The notes under the pieces were generated by a model. It worked only from the letters and a program-made list of their open reading frames with translations, made no database searches and had not been told where the DNA came from. A stretch of 64,000 bases of DNA from Montifringilla adamsi (taxonomy: Eukaryota; Chordata; Aves; Passeriformes; Passeridae): contig JAGGNK010003335.1 in the NCBI GenBank assembly GCA_017590115.1, positions 8,557,916-8,621,915 on the forward strand, in the 5' to 3' direction. Below are positions 52,369-62,500 of this stretch, one piece after another. Each line of letters opens with the position of its first letter. Position 1 is the stretch's first letter. Made by a program: the position numbers and the translations under genes.

Positions 52369-54598
52369 GTGCTACCCAAAACCTCAGGCAGATATTTTGA
52401 TTTCATGTTTTTCAAAAAACAGATGAGATGTTCACCATATGCCAAGTATTTCCTTCCAACTTTCTTGCCTCAAAAAACTGTAAAAATAATTCACCTTCAT
52501 TGCAGGGCAATGGCAGCAACCTATAGTCCACACACTTCGTGAAGAGAAATAACTTGAATGCATAAATCAGCTGTATCTAGTTACAGTAGTAGAAGGAGCT
52601 CTTCTTATGCACAGATACCAGTGATGTCCACTGACTTTCTCATTACAGGATTAGTAGGCTTCACACTTAATTTCAGTGGAAAATAGATTGTAATTTGTCC
52701 CCTGAGGTCCACAAGGCTAGAGGTTAAATGCTGGGAAAAAGCAGTCTGACCATATAATGAAATTCAAACACAGAGGTGGAAACCATAGGAAAAGTTAAAG
52801 GAAATGACAGTAGGAAAGAAGTTAAAGTAGCTGTATTTATAGCTCACCATATCAAAAGAAAAGTGGCAACATTGTACTTTGCAGGAGGAAGAGTCAGAAA
52901 GTACCAGGGACACTAGACAATTCCAACCTCTGAATTCTCCACAGAGAGCTGCACAAGTGAAGAATTAACAGTGTCTTTATTTTGAAGAGAAGCGTCACAA
53001 ATGCAGCAACAAAGGGGTAAAATACTAAATTTTACATAAGCCAATTTAAAGGAAATTAAAAAAATATATAAACTTGATGGTTAACACTGAAAAACTTCAA
53101 CACACTTGGGATGCCAAGAACAAAAAGTAACAGCAAGTTGTACAAATGGCACTTCCATTTCAGCAAGGCAAAGATTTGGAAAACAAACAGACCAGAAGAT
53201 GCAGTCCTATAAGGACTGCATGAAGCAGGGGGGAAATGCACTTGTGTAAATTAGTGGTGAGGGCAGGTTCTCCCTGTGGCATTAGAGAGGATAAAATGGT
53301 ACTGAAGTTACCATGGTCAGTAAAGGGACGTCCCCCACCTGGGGGGCAGCCAGCCCACAGAACCCACAGCAGTGCACAAAGCCTCACAGAGACACACACG
53401 AGGTGTACAGAGAAACTCATCTGTACTGTAAAATGACACCTTCAAAACAACATACTTGGGATGATTTTCACTGGCCTGGGGATCTTTGGGACTTCAAGAA
53501 AGAGAACTGGCATCTCTGTCTTTTCCTTGAGGGAAACACTTTAAAACACTTTCTTTAAACAAAAAAACAGTTACTTAGAAGAAAAAGCAGAAACATTAAT
53601 GCTGAGATTCACACTTACAACTCCAAGAACTCCAGATCTGAAGAAAGTACCAGACGTTTTGAGACCTGGGAATAACTGAGAAGATCTATAACAGAAGCTG
53701 TGATTTAGATATGAGGAAGCAACGTGCTCTTCTGCTCTTGAAGAGGACACTCTTCTTTTCAATGTTACAGTTTAATAGAACAGTGCTGAAAATAGCGTGT
53801 GAAATGTGGGCCTTTCATTTGCAGACTATTAAAGCTGGGAACCCGCTGTGTCAAGACTCTGCAAACAAAGATGAATTTAAAACACACTCAGATAAAGGGG
53901 GTAAAGGAACCAGATGTGATGTGTTAGAGAACTTACTGAAACTTTGGAAGAAAGAAAGCAATAAAGGGACAAGGTGATCCGAAAAGCGGGGTGTGCACAT
54001 CAGAGCAAGGTTGTGCAACCCCCTGCAAGACGCTCCAGACCTGCTCCCTGGCTCTGTTTTAATCAGGCCCAGTATGAGAAATGTCCTACTGTGCCATTAA
54101 GTAACGGCATGACCTGCTTACAAAGCAACGGTCACCATAAATAAAAAGTACTCAGAAGTAGGTCTAATAAAACACTAGTGTGATCTCTGGAGAAAAGGTC
54201 CTTCTCCATACAACAGCTGGAATCCTGGTTGATCCAAAAAAAAATTTTTTAACCTTCTGCAGCAAAAAGTAAACATGGAACTAACCTTAAATGTGGCGAT
54301 GTCTTGCCATTTGCAGAAATCTTGAATTCTCAGGAAACAGCCTCCCCACACCACGAGGAAGCATTGAGCTGGAAGGTAATTGAGCTAATAGCACTTTTTG
54401 AGAGACACACCTCTGGAAGCTAAGAGGGCCAGACTTCTCAAAATAGATGTTCTGCTTACCACAGAAATTAATTGTGACCTTATCAAAATTAGTTGCTATA
54501 TTTGGGTCTTTCAAGATGGAAAGCAGGAGACACTATAGGCCCCTTTCCTTGGATATATAGAGTTTAATATTCTGGTCGGAAAATTAGTTTTTGTATGG

Positions 54599-54946
54599 TC
54601 AAAGGGCATAGTACAGCTGAGACACTACTACAATGAGGACAATGCAACACAAGGTCAAATAGGATGTAAATTTTCTCCATTCTTCTATTTTATCCAAAGG
54701 CCTACAGCATACCACAAAGCTACCATTTCTGACTGCCTGAGGATACTCTGTCCAGATGGTGTCCACCTGTTTGATGAAGGAAATTACTTGTTCTGCTCTC
54801 AGATAAAATGTAGGTGAGATGATCCATGCACAGAAGATACAAAGAAAAAAAAAACAGTATTTACTGATGAACAGAGTGTCTTTTAAGGACAGCAGAGGAT
54901 AATTTACTCCAGTCAGAGGCTGAATCATAGTGTTTACACTCTTCAT
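54599..54946 (-). other. Unrecognised 115-codon frame with two hydrophobic segments
   Basis: The frame starts just after an in-frame stop (TGA AAG ATG). It encodes a possible two-pass membrane protein. Hydrophobic segments lie at about residues 30-48 (YCFFFLCIFCAWIISPTFYL) and 93-114 (TSYLTLCCIVLIVVVSQLYY). Between them is a polar loop with a glycosylation sequon (NGS) and a CC pair. A plausible splice acceptor (TTACAG) lies ten bases upstream. Against a gene: the length is within chance for this window, T-rich strands make hydrophobic frames easily, and I recognise no family. Confidence 0.15.
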
Positions 54947-56999
54947 CTTTCACACTGTAACTTTTAAAAGGCAAAGCCTGTGCAATTTACACAGCAGAAG
55001 GGTCTGTCCAACTAGGCTCATGCTGGCCAGGGAAATGAACAGCAGAAACCCAGAGAATGGGTTACAAAGCAGTCTCCATCCTGTGAAAACATGGACATGC
55101 TGGAGTGCTAGGCATCAAAAGAGCTCCATTGCTTTGCCAGGCAACACAGGTCTTTTAAATGATGTGTGTAGATGGGGATGTGCAGTCAGGCTCTGATTGT
55201 GCTAGAATTCACATGCATGCTTGGCTTAGCCATGTGGAAGCCCCAGCTCAATTCAGAATGCCCTTGAAAAGGGTTAATGGTTATCCCACTGATCATCTGC
55301 AGGGGAAGGGCTGCTGTTTCCTTAATGGCTTTTACATTTTGTTCTATACTGTGTCACAGAACTTATTTGCACTTCTTCTGCCACTGTATTACAGTTCTAC
55401 TTATCAAAAAAGCCCACAGTGAATTTTGCCATTACATTAAAAAAATGGAGGGAAAAAAACACACAGATCGTGAGTTTGGTTTGATTTTAGTATAATTGAG
55501 TGAGAAAATGCACCCAATGAAAAGATCATATGACCCCTATTTTGATTTCCTTAAAATGGATGCAACCCCATCATATTGTAAATGCTAAGAATTTAGCATA
55601 CAGAAAAGGAATTACTGGAATTATTTGTAGCACGCATCTGTTTTAACTGTCAAGCACTAGACCTGACCAGACTTTGAAGATAATATTGTGCTACCTTGAG
55701 CTCTGCTTTTTTACTACATCACAAACCAGTGTAATCCAAAAACCAGATCAAAAAGAAACACGACTAAATTATAAATCCATATGAAAGCAGGAGATGGATG
55801 TCTAAAAGGAAAAATAAGGCAGTTACATAAGCATGTCTGCCTTCTCCTGATATATTCATTGTGAGCAGCTCCTTCACCCTCTTATCCAGGTAAATTACAC
55901 GTTCCACCTAAAGTGAGTTAGATTCACCTTCAACTCTGTGGGCAGTTCCAAGAAAACACTTCTGTCAGGACAGCACATAACAATACAACCTTAAAATTCA
56001 CTTACTTCAAAGAGATCGAACTCATGCTCAAAGTGAAGAAGAACAATACTACACAAGGCTAGACTTCACAAAGTGTCTAAATGCCTTTAGGAATGCAGGG
56101 AAACTGGCAGGAAGAAGGGGAGAAAGGTGGGCATTTCACATGGGCAGCTGGAATTGCTCTCAGGAAACACCATTGACTGGATCTGAACATGAGATTCTAC
56201 ATTTCCACTTCAGAAATTAGATTATATGAACACAACCCTGTAAAATAAAAACTGGGGGAAAAAGTTTAGTTCTCTGATTTAAAACAGGAAAGAAAATACT
56301 CATAATAGAAAAAATACCTAACAACATTTTGGGATAACTGGCAGATGTGCACTTGCATTGACAGCAGCCAAAGCACCAGCCAGCTGAGGATCCATGACTG
56401 TTAGGAAAGGGAAATGTATCCCCCCAAACCCACCCAGGTGAGCCCGGGGCTACAGATACTGCAGCATTGGGCATGAGTTGAAGAAGCACTGCTGGTGTCC
56501 CAAGCATTTCTAGAAGAAACAGAGCCTGGGCAAGCAGCCAGCCAGCCAGCAGGCTGCTCAAAAACAGTTTGGGAGGGTTAGCAAGAGCACAGGAAAGACT
56601 GAAGTGTTGTAGAGAAAACCCTGCCTGGTTCATCACGGGAAGAAACAAGTCCACTGCACTTGTAAGGTGTCACTCCTGGTACTCCCAGCCATGTCATGCT
56701 CACAGCTCATTTAGAAAACAAACAACCAGAGTTGGCTCGAAAAGCTCACTTTCTGTATATCTTCTTCTAATAACTTTCCATTTTAGTGATAGCACTGTGA
56801 AATTTTTGGACAGCTGATCTTTTAGCTTTAAAAAAAGGAAGAGGATTATACTAATGGAGCCAAACTAGGACACCATGATGTGTTACTGAAACTGATGTTC
56901 CTTCCTTTGCTTCCATGGGTGCAATCAGATCACATTGATTGTTCATCATGGAGTAGTGATCCTCAGTCTTCTCAGTCCTGTCAGTACATCTGACTGTGC

Positions 57000-58240
57000 A
57001 CTCCAGCCTAAGTTAATCATGTGTTCATTATCCACTTCAGATGTGCTGTTGATACTGTGTTTTTCCTGTCTAAGTACACATTCCAGCTCACAAACTACAA
57101 ATGTCGTGAGGAGATTGGGAGGGAGTTTATGTCTCTGAATTTCCACAACCAAATAGTGCCATCCTGCCAACCTGAAGAAGACATTTTTGAGCACTGCAGA
57201 AGTATTTATAAAAAAATCTAGATTTATCAAAAATCTAGATGTGTAAAGAGTTCTTCTACAATGGCAGGATCATCTGCTGAGGTGAAGAAAGACAGTTCCC
57301 ATCCTCATGCAATAATCTGGAAGGATTAACACAATCCTAAATTTTTGTTGGTTTATAGCATTTTTTACAACCTCCAACCACTCTCCTTCACAACCTTTGG
57401 AGAGGACAGCCAGCTCCCTCATCTTCCAAGTGCATCCACAAGTAAGAATCTGGCCAAGGACCAAGAACATACTCAAAGCACAACGCCTTCCACCACAGCC
57501 TGCAGGACATGGAGAGCTGACCATGCTTGCTCTGCCCACTCAGTGGAGAATTTGTATGAATGCTATCAGGCCAACCAAGATGATAACAAGTTGTCCTGAG
57601 TGTTTTATCTTAAGTGGGAAAGCTTTCACAGTATTTTTTTAATATGGTAAAAATCACATTCATAATTCATAAAGCTGTTAAGAATCTATTGATTAGCTTT
57701 AACTTTGATTCTTCATCCACAATTTTTAATGACCTGCTCCAGCTCTGACAACACACCTAGATTGCATACTTCAGAAGTTCTCTTCATGTGCCTCAGATTT
57801 GATTTCTAGGTCAATAAATTTTCTGTTGACTTCTGATTCAGAAAGCCGTGAGTACCCAAACTAATGAGTATCTCTTCGGTCAGGGCAGCAGATCTTCATC
57901 CTTTATAGTACAGTTCAAAAGTTCCTTCACAGATCTACTATTTTCATGTGAATTCCTTCCAACAACTTCTCATTTGGCAAAACCAATTCTACCAGCCAGA
58001 TCCTTCTAGGACAATAACTGGAAAGTAAGACATTGTTGGTAGTGCAGTGCAAGCCAAAAGGGCTGTTCAAAGGAAATAACATCAGAAGTTGTCAAAGTGG
58101 CAGATGCGCTTCCTGACTTAAACCAGATTCAGTCAACAAAAGTTTGCAATGAAAAAATCAAAGCAGGACACTTCAAGTCCAGTATTGTTTCAGCCCTGAT
58201 GAATGATGCAAAAGACAGTGGACCACGGGAAGCATAGATA
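57000..58240 (+). other. Stretch of broken, protein-like reading frames
   Basis: Several frames in a row on the plus strand have compositions more like protein than their surroundings, and each is cut by stops. They are about 57084-57221 (ends EEDIFEHCRSIYKK), 57345-57599 (ends ENLYECYQANQDDNK), about 57690-57809, and 58043-58237, which is 64 codons without a start (includes ADALPDLNQIQSTKV). I do not recognise a family. It could be a decayed processed pseudogene, an old transposon, or chance. No domain, catalytic motif or polyA tail supports a definite call. Confidence 0.2.
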
Positions 58241-58356
58241 GATGTCAAACCACCTTCAAAAGCAAACACTTCAAAAATAAAAATTAGGAATTAAAATAAT
58301 CAAGCTTATCATGTAAAATTCTAATACTTGTCATTTGACAGCTCAGTTGTAAGAGA

Positions 58357-58403
58357 GATCCACCATTCCTATCTCAAGAAGAAGATCCACCATCCCTATC
58401 TCA
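58357..58403. repeat. 20-base direct repeat, 27-base period
   Basis: GATCCACCATTCCTATCTCA at 58357-58376 recurs at 58384-58403 with one change (T to C). A short purine-rich spacer separates the copies. Confidence 0.85.
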
Positions 58404-60891
58404 ATCTAGAAAATGTGGTGGAAATACTTGGGCCCATTGAAGAAAACTAGATGTGAAGTAAAAAACAGACATAGAAAAACAGTTGAGAATAGCCTTGTCC
58501 ATGTCTTTATTCACATCCAAATGTCAATAAACCCAAGAAAAGCATATAGCCCAGTGGTCTCTAAATATGTCTTGCTGACAACACATTGCTCCAAGGAACC
58601 TTCAATACTCCTTGCAAAAAACAAGAAGTAAAGGGAGAGACAATTACAAGCAGTATTAACTTCTGTGGTTACTTGCTTATTATTTCTGTCCACAGAGCAG
58701 TGGCTTTTGGAGAAACATTGGTATAATTCCTTTGAGTTTTTAACTCTATTGATAATCTGTTTTATACACTCACCCCACAAGAAAGAAAGAAACTGAGATG
58801 GAGGGAAAGGGTAGAGATGGAACATGGTACCCAAGGGACTGGAGTTCAATTTGTTGTTCCAAAACAGATTTACTGCACAATCTCAGGGAAATCTTTACAG
58901 CCTAAAGGTATTGAGGCAATGCTTCCTGCAGGAAGGCTTCAGTGACCTGGGCAAAAAAAAATACATCTCTGCACTGCAACATCTACCATGTAGATACACC
59001 CAGGAGGAAGCAGCATTCCATTTCCAAATGTATTAGCATAACCACAGAAGTTGTAATTCCATGTGAAAATCATTCACATTAGAAGGTGGCACCTCCCAGC
59101 CCAGACCAACTCTCCAGCTTCTTCTAATGGAAACAAGAACACTGCAAAAGGCAGGCTCATGGGTTGGGCATACAGGTAGAAAACTACAATTCCTTTGGTA
59201 GCTTTCTGGATTCCAGTCTTTTATGAGTGCATTTATTATTACATTGAGGCCTGGCTTCACACCTTGGCATTTGAGATGTTACAAATGTGAAAAGAGCAGT
59301 AATTTACAAAGCCTTTTCATTTATATTTTCACTTCATTTTATAAACCATTCTCATTCTTTCTCATTTTTACATGCAACATGAGGCCTTGGACCTTTAGAG
59401 TCTCATCCAAAGTTTGGCTTTTACTCCTGTTCTGTTTTATCATTACTCTTCTGTCTAAATATAAGGAGCCCACATTCAGGCAAACACTGGAAGGAAGCAG
59501 GAACAAGCTCCCCCCCTGCCCTTTCAGTTAACACCTGTGGTGAGGAGAAGAACACAAGGCAAGGAGTAGCCATCAAACAGGATCTTCTTCCACCTTTCAG
59601 CACAGATGAACAAGGAAGAAGACCTTTGGATCTGCTCCAGTTTTAAAAGTAAAGAGCAAGTAAATCTTAAGCAAGTAAATTTGACTTACACAAAATGATC
59701 TGTGCTAGACACAAGGAAGAGCACAGAACTTTTGCTTCCCCCACGAGGCAGAACTGCAGGCTCACACTCTGCTCTCTGAATGGCTCTTCTTGCTCAGCCT
59801 GGTGCTTCTCTTACCCTCAGCCAGCTGTCCACATCAAACAACTGCAACATTAAAACCTGCTTCTCAAAACAGGAATGCACATGGCTAGGAGAAACCACAG
59901 GAAAGGAAAGACTAAGGGGAAAAGTATTTGATTCCCTTCCATTCTCAGATAGCCAACATACTATCTCCATACATGTCATCTTCTTGGCACAGCAAATGAA
60001 CAACTTCCTATGACTAAATAAATAGAAATACAACTGACTCCTACTGGCTCTTTATGCAGAGGCAGAATGTATTACAATTAAGCAATCTCAAAATTACAAA
60101 CTCTAAAGGCTATAGCAAGGAAATACAGGCTGGATAAACTGGTCATTATAAAATAAAATAGAGCTCCTTTCTCACTAAAGAAATTGCTGTGCAGTAATTA
60201 CTGTTCAAATGACAGTGTGACAGTTTAGGATGTCAGGGACAAACAGTGATAAACTGAGTGCTGAACATGCACTCCAGAACAGAAAGCTGCAGCCAGTTTT
60301 AAAGCACACAGCTTTGGCAAATGTATCACAGGGGGCTGTTTTGCTCGTAAAACTCAAAGTCTTCTGCAACTTTTCATCAATCATTTGATTAGGCAATGAA
60401 ACTCACCAAGTGAAATATCCAAGAAAACAGACTCTGAATAAATTTAAATTTTCCAGGACAAAACCATATTTTACCTATCAAATTTGTTTCCAGGGTAGTC
60501 CTGCTCATTATTCAGGATTAACTCTTTATAACATTTACCCTTGCAGGCTGTAAGTGAGAAGTGGAAGAGGATGCTGAGAACTTGCCACTTAACCTTCTGG
60601 TTTAGAGCATCAGACCCCTCCAGTAACTTTACCACAAATCAACATAGATGCTGTTTGCAGCTGCTCTGTTCCAGAGTAGATACCTCAGAGCATGTGCTCA
60701 AACTTCTAGTGCCACTGTCTGTAAAGCAGCGCTTGGTGCAGCACAGCTATTCCCACACAAGGGAACATTAGTTAATTTGCATTCACAGTTACCATATGAG
60801 GTGTGAGTTTCTGACAGTCCACACATTTTATATTTAAAGACTGTAGGAAATTAATATAATTATCTTTGATATAATAACAAAAGTAACTTAC

Positions 60892-61253
60892 CAATCCATC
60901 GCAATTGCTGATAGCAACTGAAGCATTTGGCATATCAGTGATATCCCCAACATAGAGGCAATTCCCATAGAGAGGTTCAATATGAGTCTCCTCAGAGTCC
61001 TCCTGCCACTCAACTGTTGCTCCAGGGGCCACGAGCCTGGAGTTTGGCCGCAGCCTGAAGTGAAACTCTCTTCCAAAAACAGTGACATTGTAAAATATCT
61101 GCTCATTTGCTGCTTCATGTTGCAAGTCCTCCACAGCTCTCCTGAAGCGTGCTTTTGGTGGTCCAGACACCAAGTGGGATAGAAACCTGCCCTCTGAATC
61201 GGTGCTTGTGGGGATGACAAGGCTGTACTCCTCTATATTCCTCAGGACTGAAT
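60892..61253 (-). CDS. ADAMTS2: ADAMTS2 exon 2 (N-terminal propeptide)
   Basis: Second coding exon, 362 bases, residues 30-150 of the precursor. It carries the Pep_M12B-type propeptide that keeps the metalloprotease latent in the secretory path. The core FYNVTVFGREFHFRLRPN (residues 83-100), then LVAPGATVEWQ and CLYVGDI, matches ADAMTS2 better than its paralogues ADAMTS3 and ADAMTS14. The exon ends on NCDGL, a shared exon boundary in this family. Visible features are N-glycosylation sequons at Asn85 (NVT) and Asn139 (NAS), propeptide cysteines 128 and 147, and an RFRR furin-like motif at residues 65-68. The acceptor follows a pyrimidine-rich tract ending TGTAAAG at 61254. The donor is TTG|GTAAGT (intron from 60891), phase 0. 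Exons 1 and 2 together give exactly 150 codons. The catalytic domain, disintegrin-like region and thrombospondin repeats lie outside the window. The frame stays open 39 codons into intron 2, which is probably chance. Confidence 0.93.
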
Positions 61254-62211
61254 CTTTACAGGGAGAAAGCAAGAGAGAACAGAGATACTAGAACTAAACA
61301 TATCCTGATGCCCCGGGATTTTTATTCCATTATTCATTAGCACAGCAGACACTTACATAAGGCAGATGGACACTGCACTCTTTGCAGGCACTTGGTTCAC
61401 CTGCATGAAGTGTGTGCAGAGTTCACTCAAACTTGCCTTCTCCCCCCCAAAATACCAGACGGCAGAGTGAGCCTCCCCACCCTGCCAGGACCCCGCACAC
61501 CAGCCCCTGCAGAGAGGTCCCGCTCCCCTTTGCCCACCCAGCCCGGCCCCCGCACCCCTGCACACCCAGTCAGTGACCGGGTCGCCTGGGGGACTTTGGG
61601 GTTTTCCCGGGTCGCCAGCGCTGAAGACAGGGTGTTGATTCAGTTCGGGACTGCTCACAGGGGCAGGGGTAGGGGCTGCGTTTGCAGGTGGTAAGCCTGC
61701 AAGGCAAAGGCACGTCCCTCAAACTACCCCCGGTGCGGCGGGTTTGAGTCGAGCGGTGATGGGGACTCCGCGGGCTGCGATCGGGAGCGGTCTCAGTGGG
61801 AGCCCGGGAGTTTCGGACAGAGGCGATGGCCCGGGCAAGAGGAGGAGGAGGCAGACGAGCTGCCATGTGTTTCAGCCCGCACGGGGAGCCCCAGGCACCG
61901 CTCCCTGCCCGCCGGGGCTCGCCCGCTCCGCGGGGCAGGCAGCGGGCGGCGCGGGGCTGCGGGCAGCGCTGTCACTGCCGGGCGCTCCCGGCTCCCTTCC
62001 CCGCCAGCGGCGCGGCTGCCCGATCCCCGTCCCCGCCTGCCGCTTGCAGGAAACAACTGGAAACCCGGCAAAAGTAGCCGCAGAAGAAGTTCAAGGGGAG
62101 CCGAAAGCCGCGGGGCGGCGAGCCGCTACTTGGGACGGGCGGGCTGCGGGCACCGGCCGGCGGCGGCGGGGCAGGGCGAGCAGCCCCGAAGGCGTCCCGG
62201 CGGAGACCTAC
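61254..62211 (-). other. ADAMTS2: ADAMTS2 intron 1
   Basis: A 958-base phase-1 intron between the signal-peptide exon and the propeptide exon. Its donor-side part is very GC- and CpG-rich and belongs to the CpG island. The acceptor-side 250 bases are ordinary AT-richer DNA. Several long open frames cross it on both strands. They are explained by the low stop frequency of GC-rich sequence and have no recognisable domain. A strict G-quadruplex motif lies at 62132-62150. Confidence 0.85.
62132..62150 (+). other. G-quadruplex motif in intron 1
   Basis: Four GGG runs separated by loops of 2, 1 and 4 bases (GGGACGGGCGGGCTGCGGG). This satisfies the strict G3N1-7 rule. It lies on the strand opposite the mRNA, about 60 bases inside intron 1 on the exon 1 side. 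Short loops favour a stable fold in vitro. A regulatory role is inference. Confidence 0.55.
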
Positions 62212-62299
62212 CTCTGTCCCCGGGGCGCCGCAGGGCACCGGCGGGCAGGGCGAGCGCGCAGCAGAGCAGGAGGCAGGCGATGCCCGCGGGAGGGTCCAT
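62212..62299 (-). CDS. ADAMTS2: ADAMTS2 exon 1, coding part (signal peptide)
   Basis: First coding exon of the procollagen I N-proteinase, a secreted zinc metalloprotease that removes the N-propeptides of fibrillar procollagens. It encodes 29 residues plus one base. The protein begins MDPPAG, as I recall human ADAMTS2 beginning, followed by a hydrophobic core (IACLLLCCALALPAGA) typical of a signal peptide. The ATG at 62299 sits in a good Kozak context (G at -3, G at +4). The exon ends ACAGAG with donor GTAGGT (intron from 62211), phase 1. The leftover G joins AT of exon 2 to make Asp30, which confirms the junction. Human ADAMTS2 has a longer proline- and alanine-rich stretch here, so the bird leader is compact. 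The same frame stays open well upstream of this ATG, but that stretch is not protein-like. A single ambiguous base lies at 62321, just upstream. ADAMTS3 and ADAMTS14 fit less well. Confidence 0.88.
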
Positions 62300-62324
62300 C
62301 GCGGCGGCTCCGGCCCGACGNGCG

Positions 62325-62332
62325 CCCGCCCC
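62325..62332 (-). promoter_or_regulatory. GC box (Sp1/KLF-type) upstream of ADAMTS2 ATG
   Basis: The plus strand reads CCCGCCCC, so the gene strand carries GGGGCGGG, a full GC-box core 26 bases upstream of the start codon. More near-copies of CGCCCCG follow to about 62350. Sp1/KLF binding is inferred from the motif. In a CpG island such motifs are frequent. Confidence 0.45.
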
Positions 62333-62500
62333 GCGCCGCGCCCCGCGCCGGGACGGGCCCGCCGGCGGGGACGGGAGTTGGCAGAACGCGTGTGGAGGCG
62401 AAAAGAAACGCCCCGCGCCGGGCTCGGGAGCCCCCGGGAGCTGGGGCAGCGTCCCGCTAACGAGGCCAGCGGGCTGCGCCGTCCCGGCTGTGCATCCATA

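Larger units (their letters stand above)
1..60891 (-). other. ADAMTS2: ADAMTS2 intron 2 (partial, at least 60.9 kb)
   Basis: Everything left of the exon 2 donor reads as intron. I looked for the next conserved ADAMTS2 blocks (propeptide continuation, furin site before the catalytic domain, HExxHxxxxxH zinc motif). None appears in any frame, so exon 3 must lie beyond position 1 or be unrecognisably diverged. The stretch is AT-rich with scattered old interspersed repeats, simple repeats and short open frames without family signatures. No nested protein gene is supported. That it belongs to one intron is an inference from the gene's orientation and the absence of another gene. Confidence 0.75.
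51641..60891. other. Intron segment next to exon 2, without confirmed gene
   Basis: AT-rich intron with two short tandem duplications at 52.2-52.4 kb, the 27-base-period repeat at 58.36 kb, the two-hydrophobic-segment frame at 54.6 kb and the broken protein-like frames at 57.0-58.24 kb. A GC-richer patch at 51880-52090 opens frames on both strands but none is convincing. The last 2.6 kb before exon 2 holds nothing I can name. Confidence 0.5.
61480..62500. promoter_or_regulatory. ADAMTS2: CpG-island promoter of ADAMTS2
   Basis: About 1 kb of dense GC and CpG dinucleotides, in sharp contrast with the AT-rich DNA on both sides. It covers the start codon, exon 1, most of intron 1 and about 200 bases upstream of the ATG. 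That position is typical of a TATA-less CpG-island promoter with dispersed starts. I see no TATA box at a useful distance on the minus strand. The transcription start itself cannot be fixed from the sequence. It probably lies between about 62310 and 62500. The one unresolved base (62321) falls in the densest part. Confidence 0.8.

Noticed and set aside
1..60891. Further ADAMTS2 exons (catalytic zinc motif, thrombospondin repeats)
   Set aside because: No HExxHxxxxxH, CSxTCGxG or propeptide-continuation blocks are seen in any frame.
61744..62460. 238-codon plus-strand frame through the CpG island
   Set aside because: Arg/Gly/Ala/Pro-rich translation typical of reading a CpG island in the wrong frame. 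It runs antisense across ADAMTS2 exon 1 and the ambiguous base.
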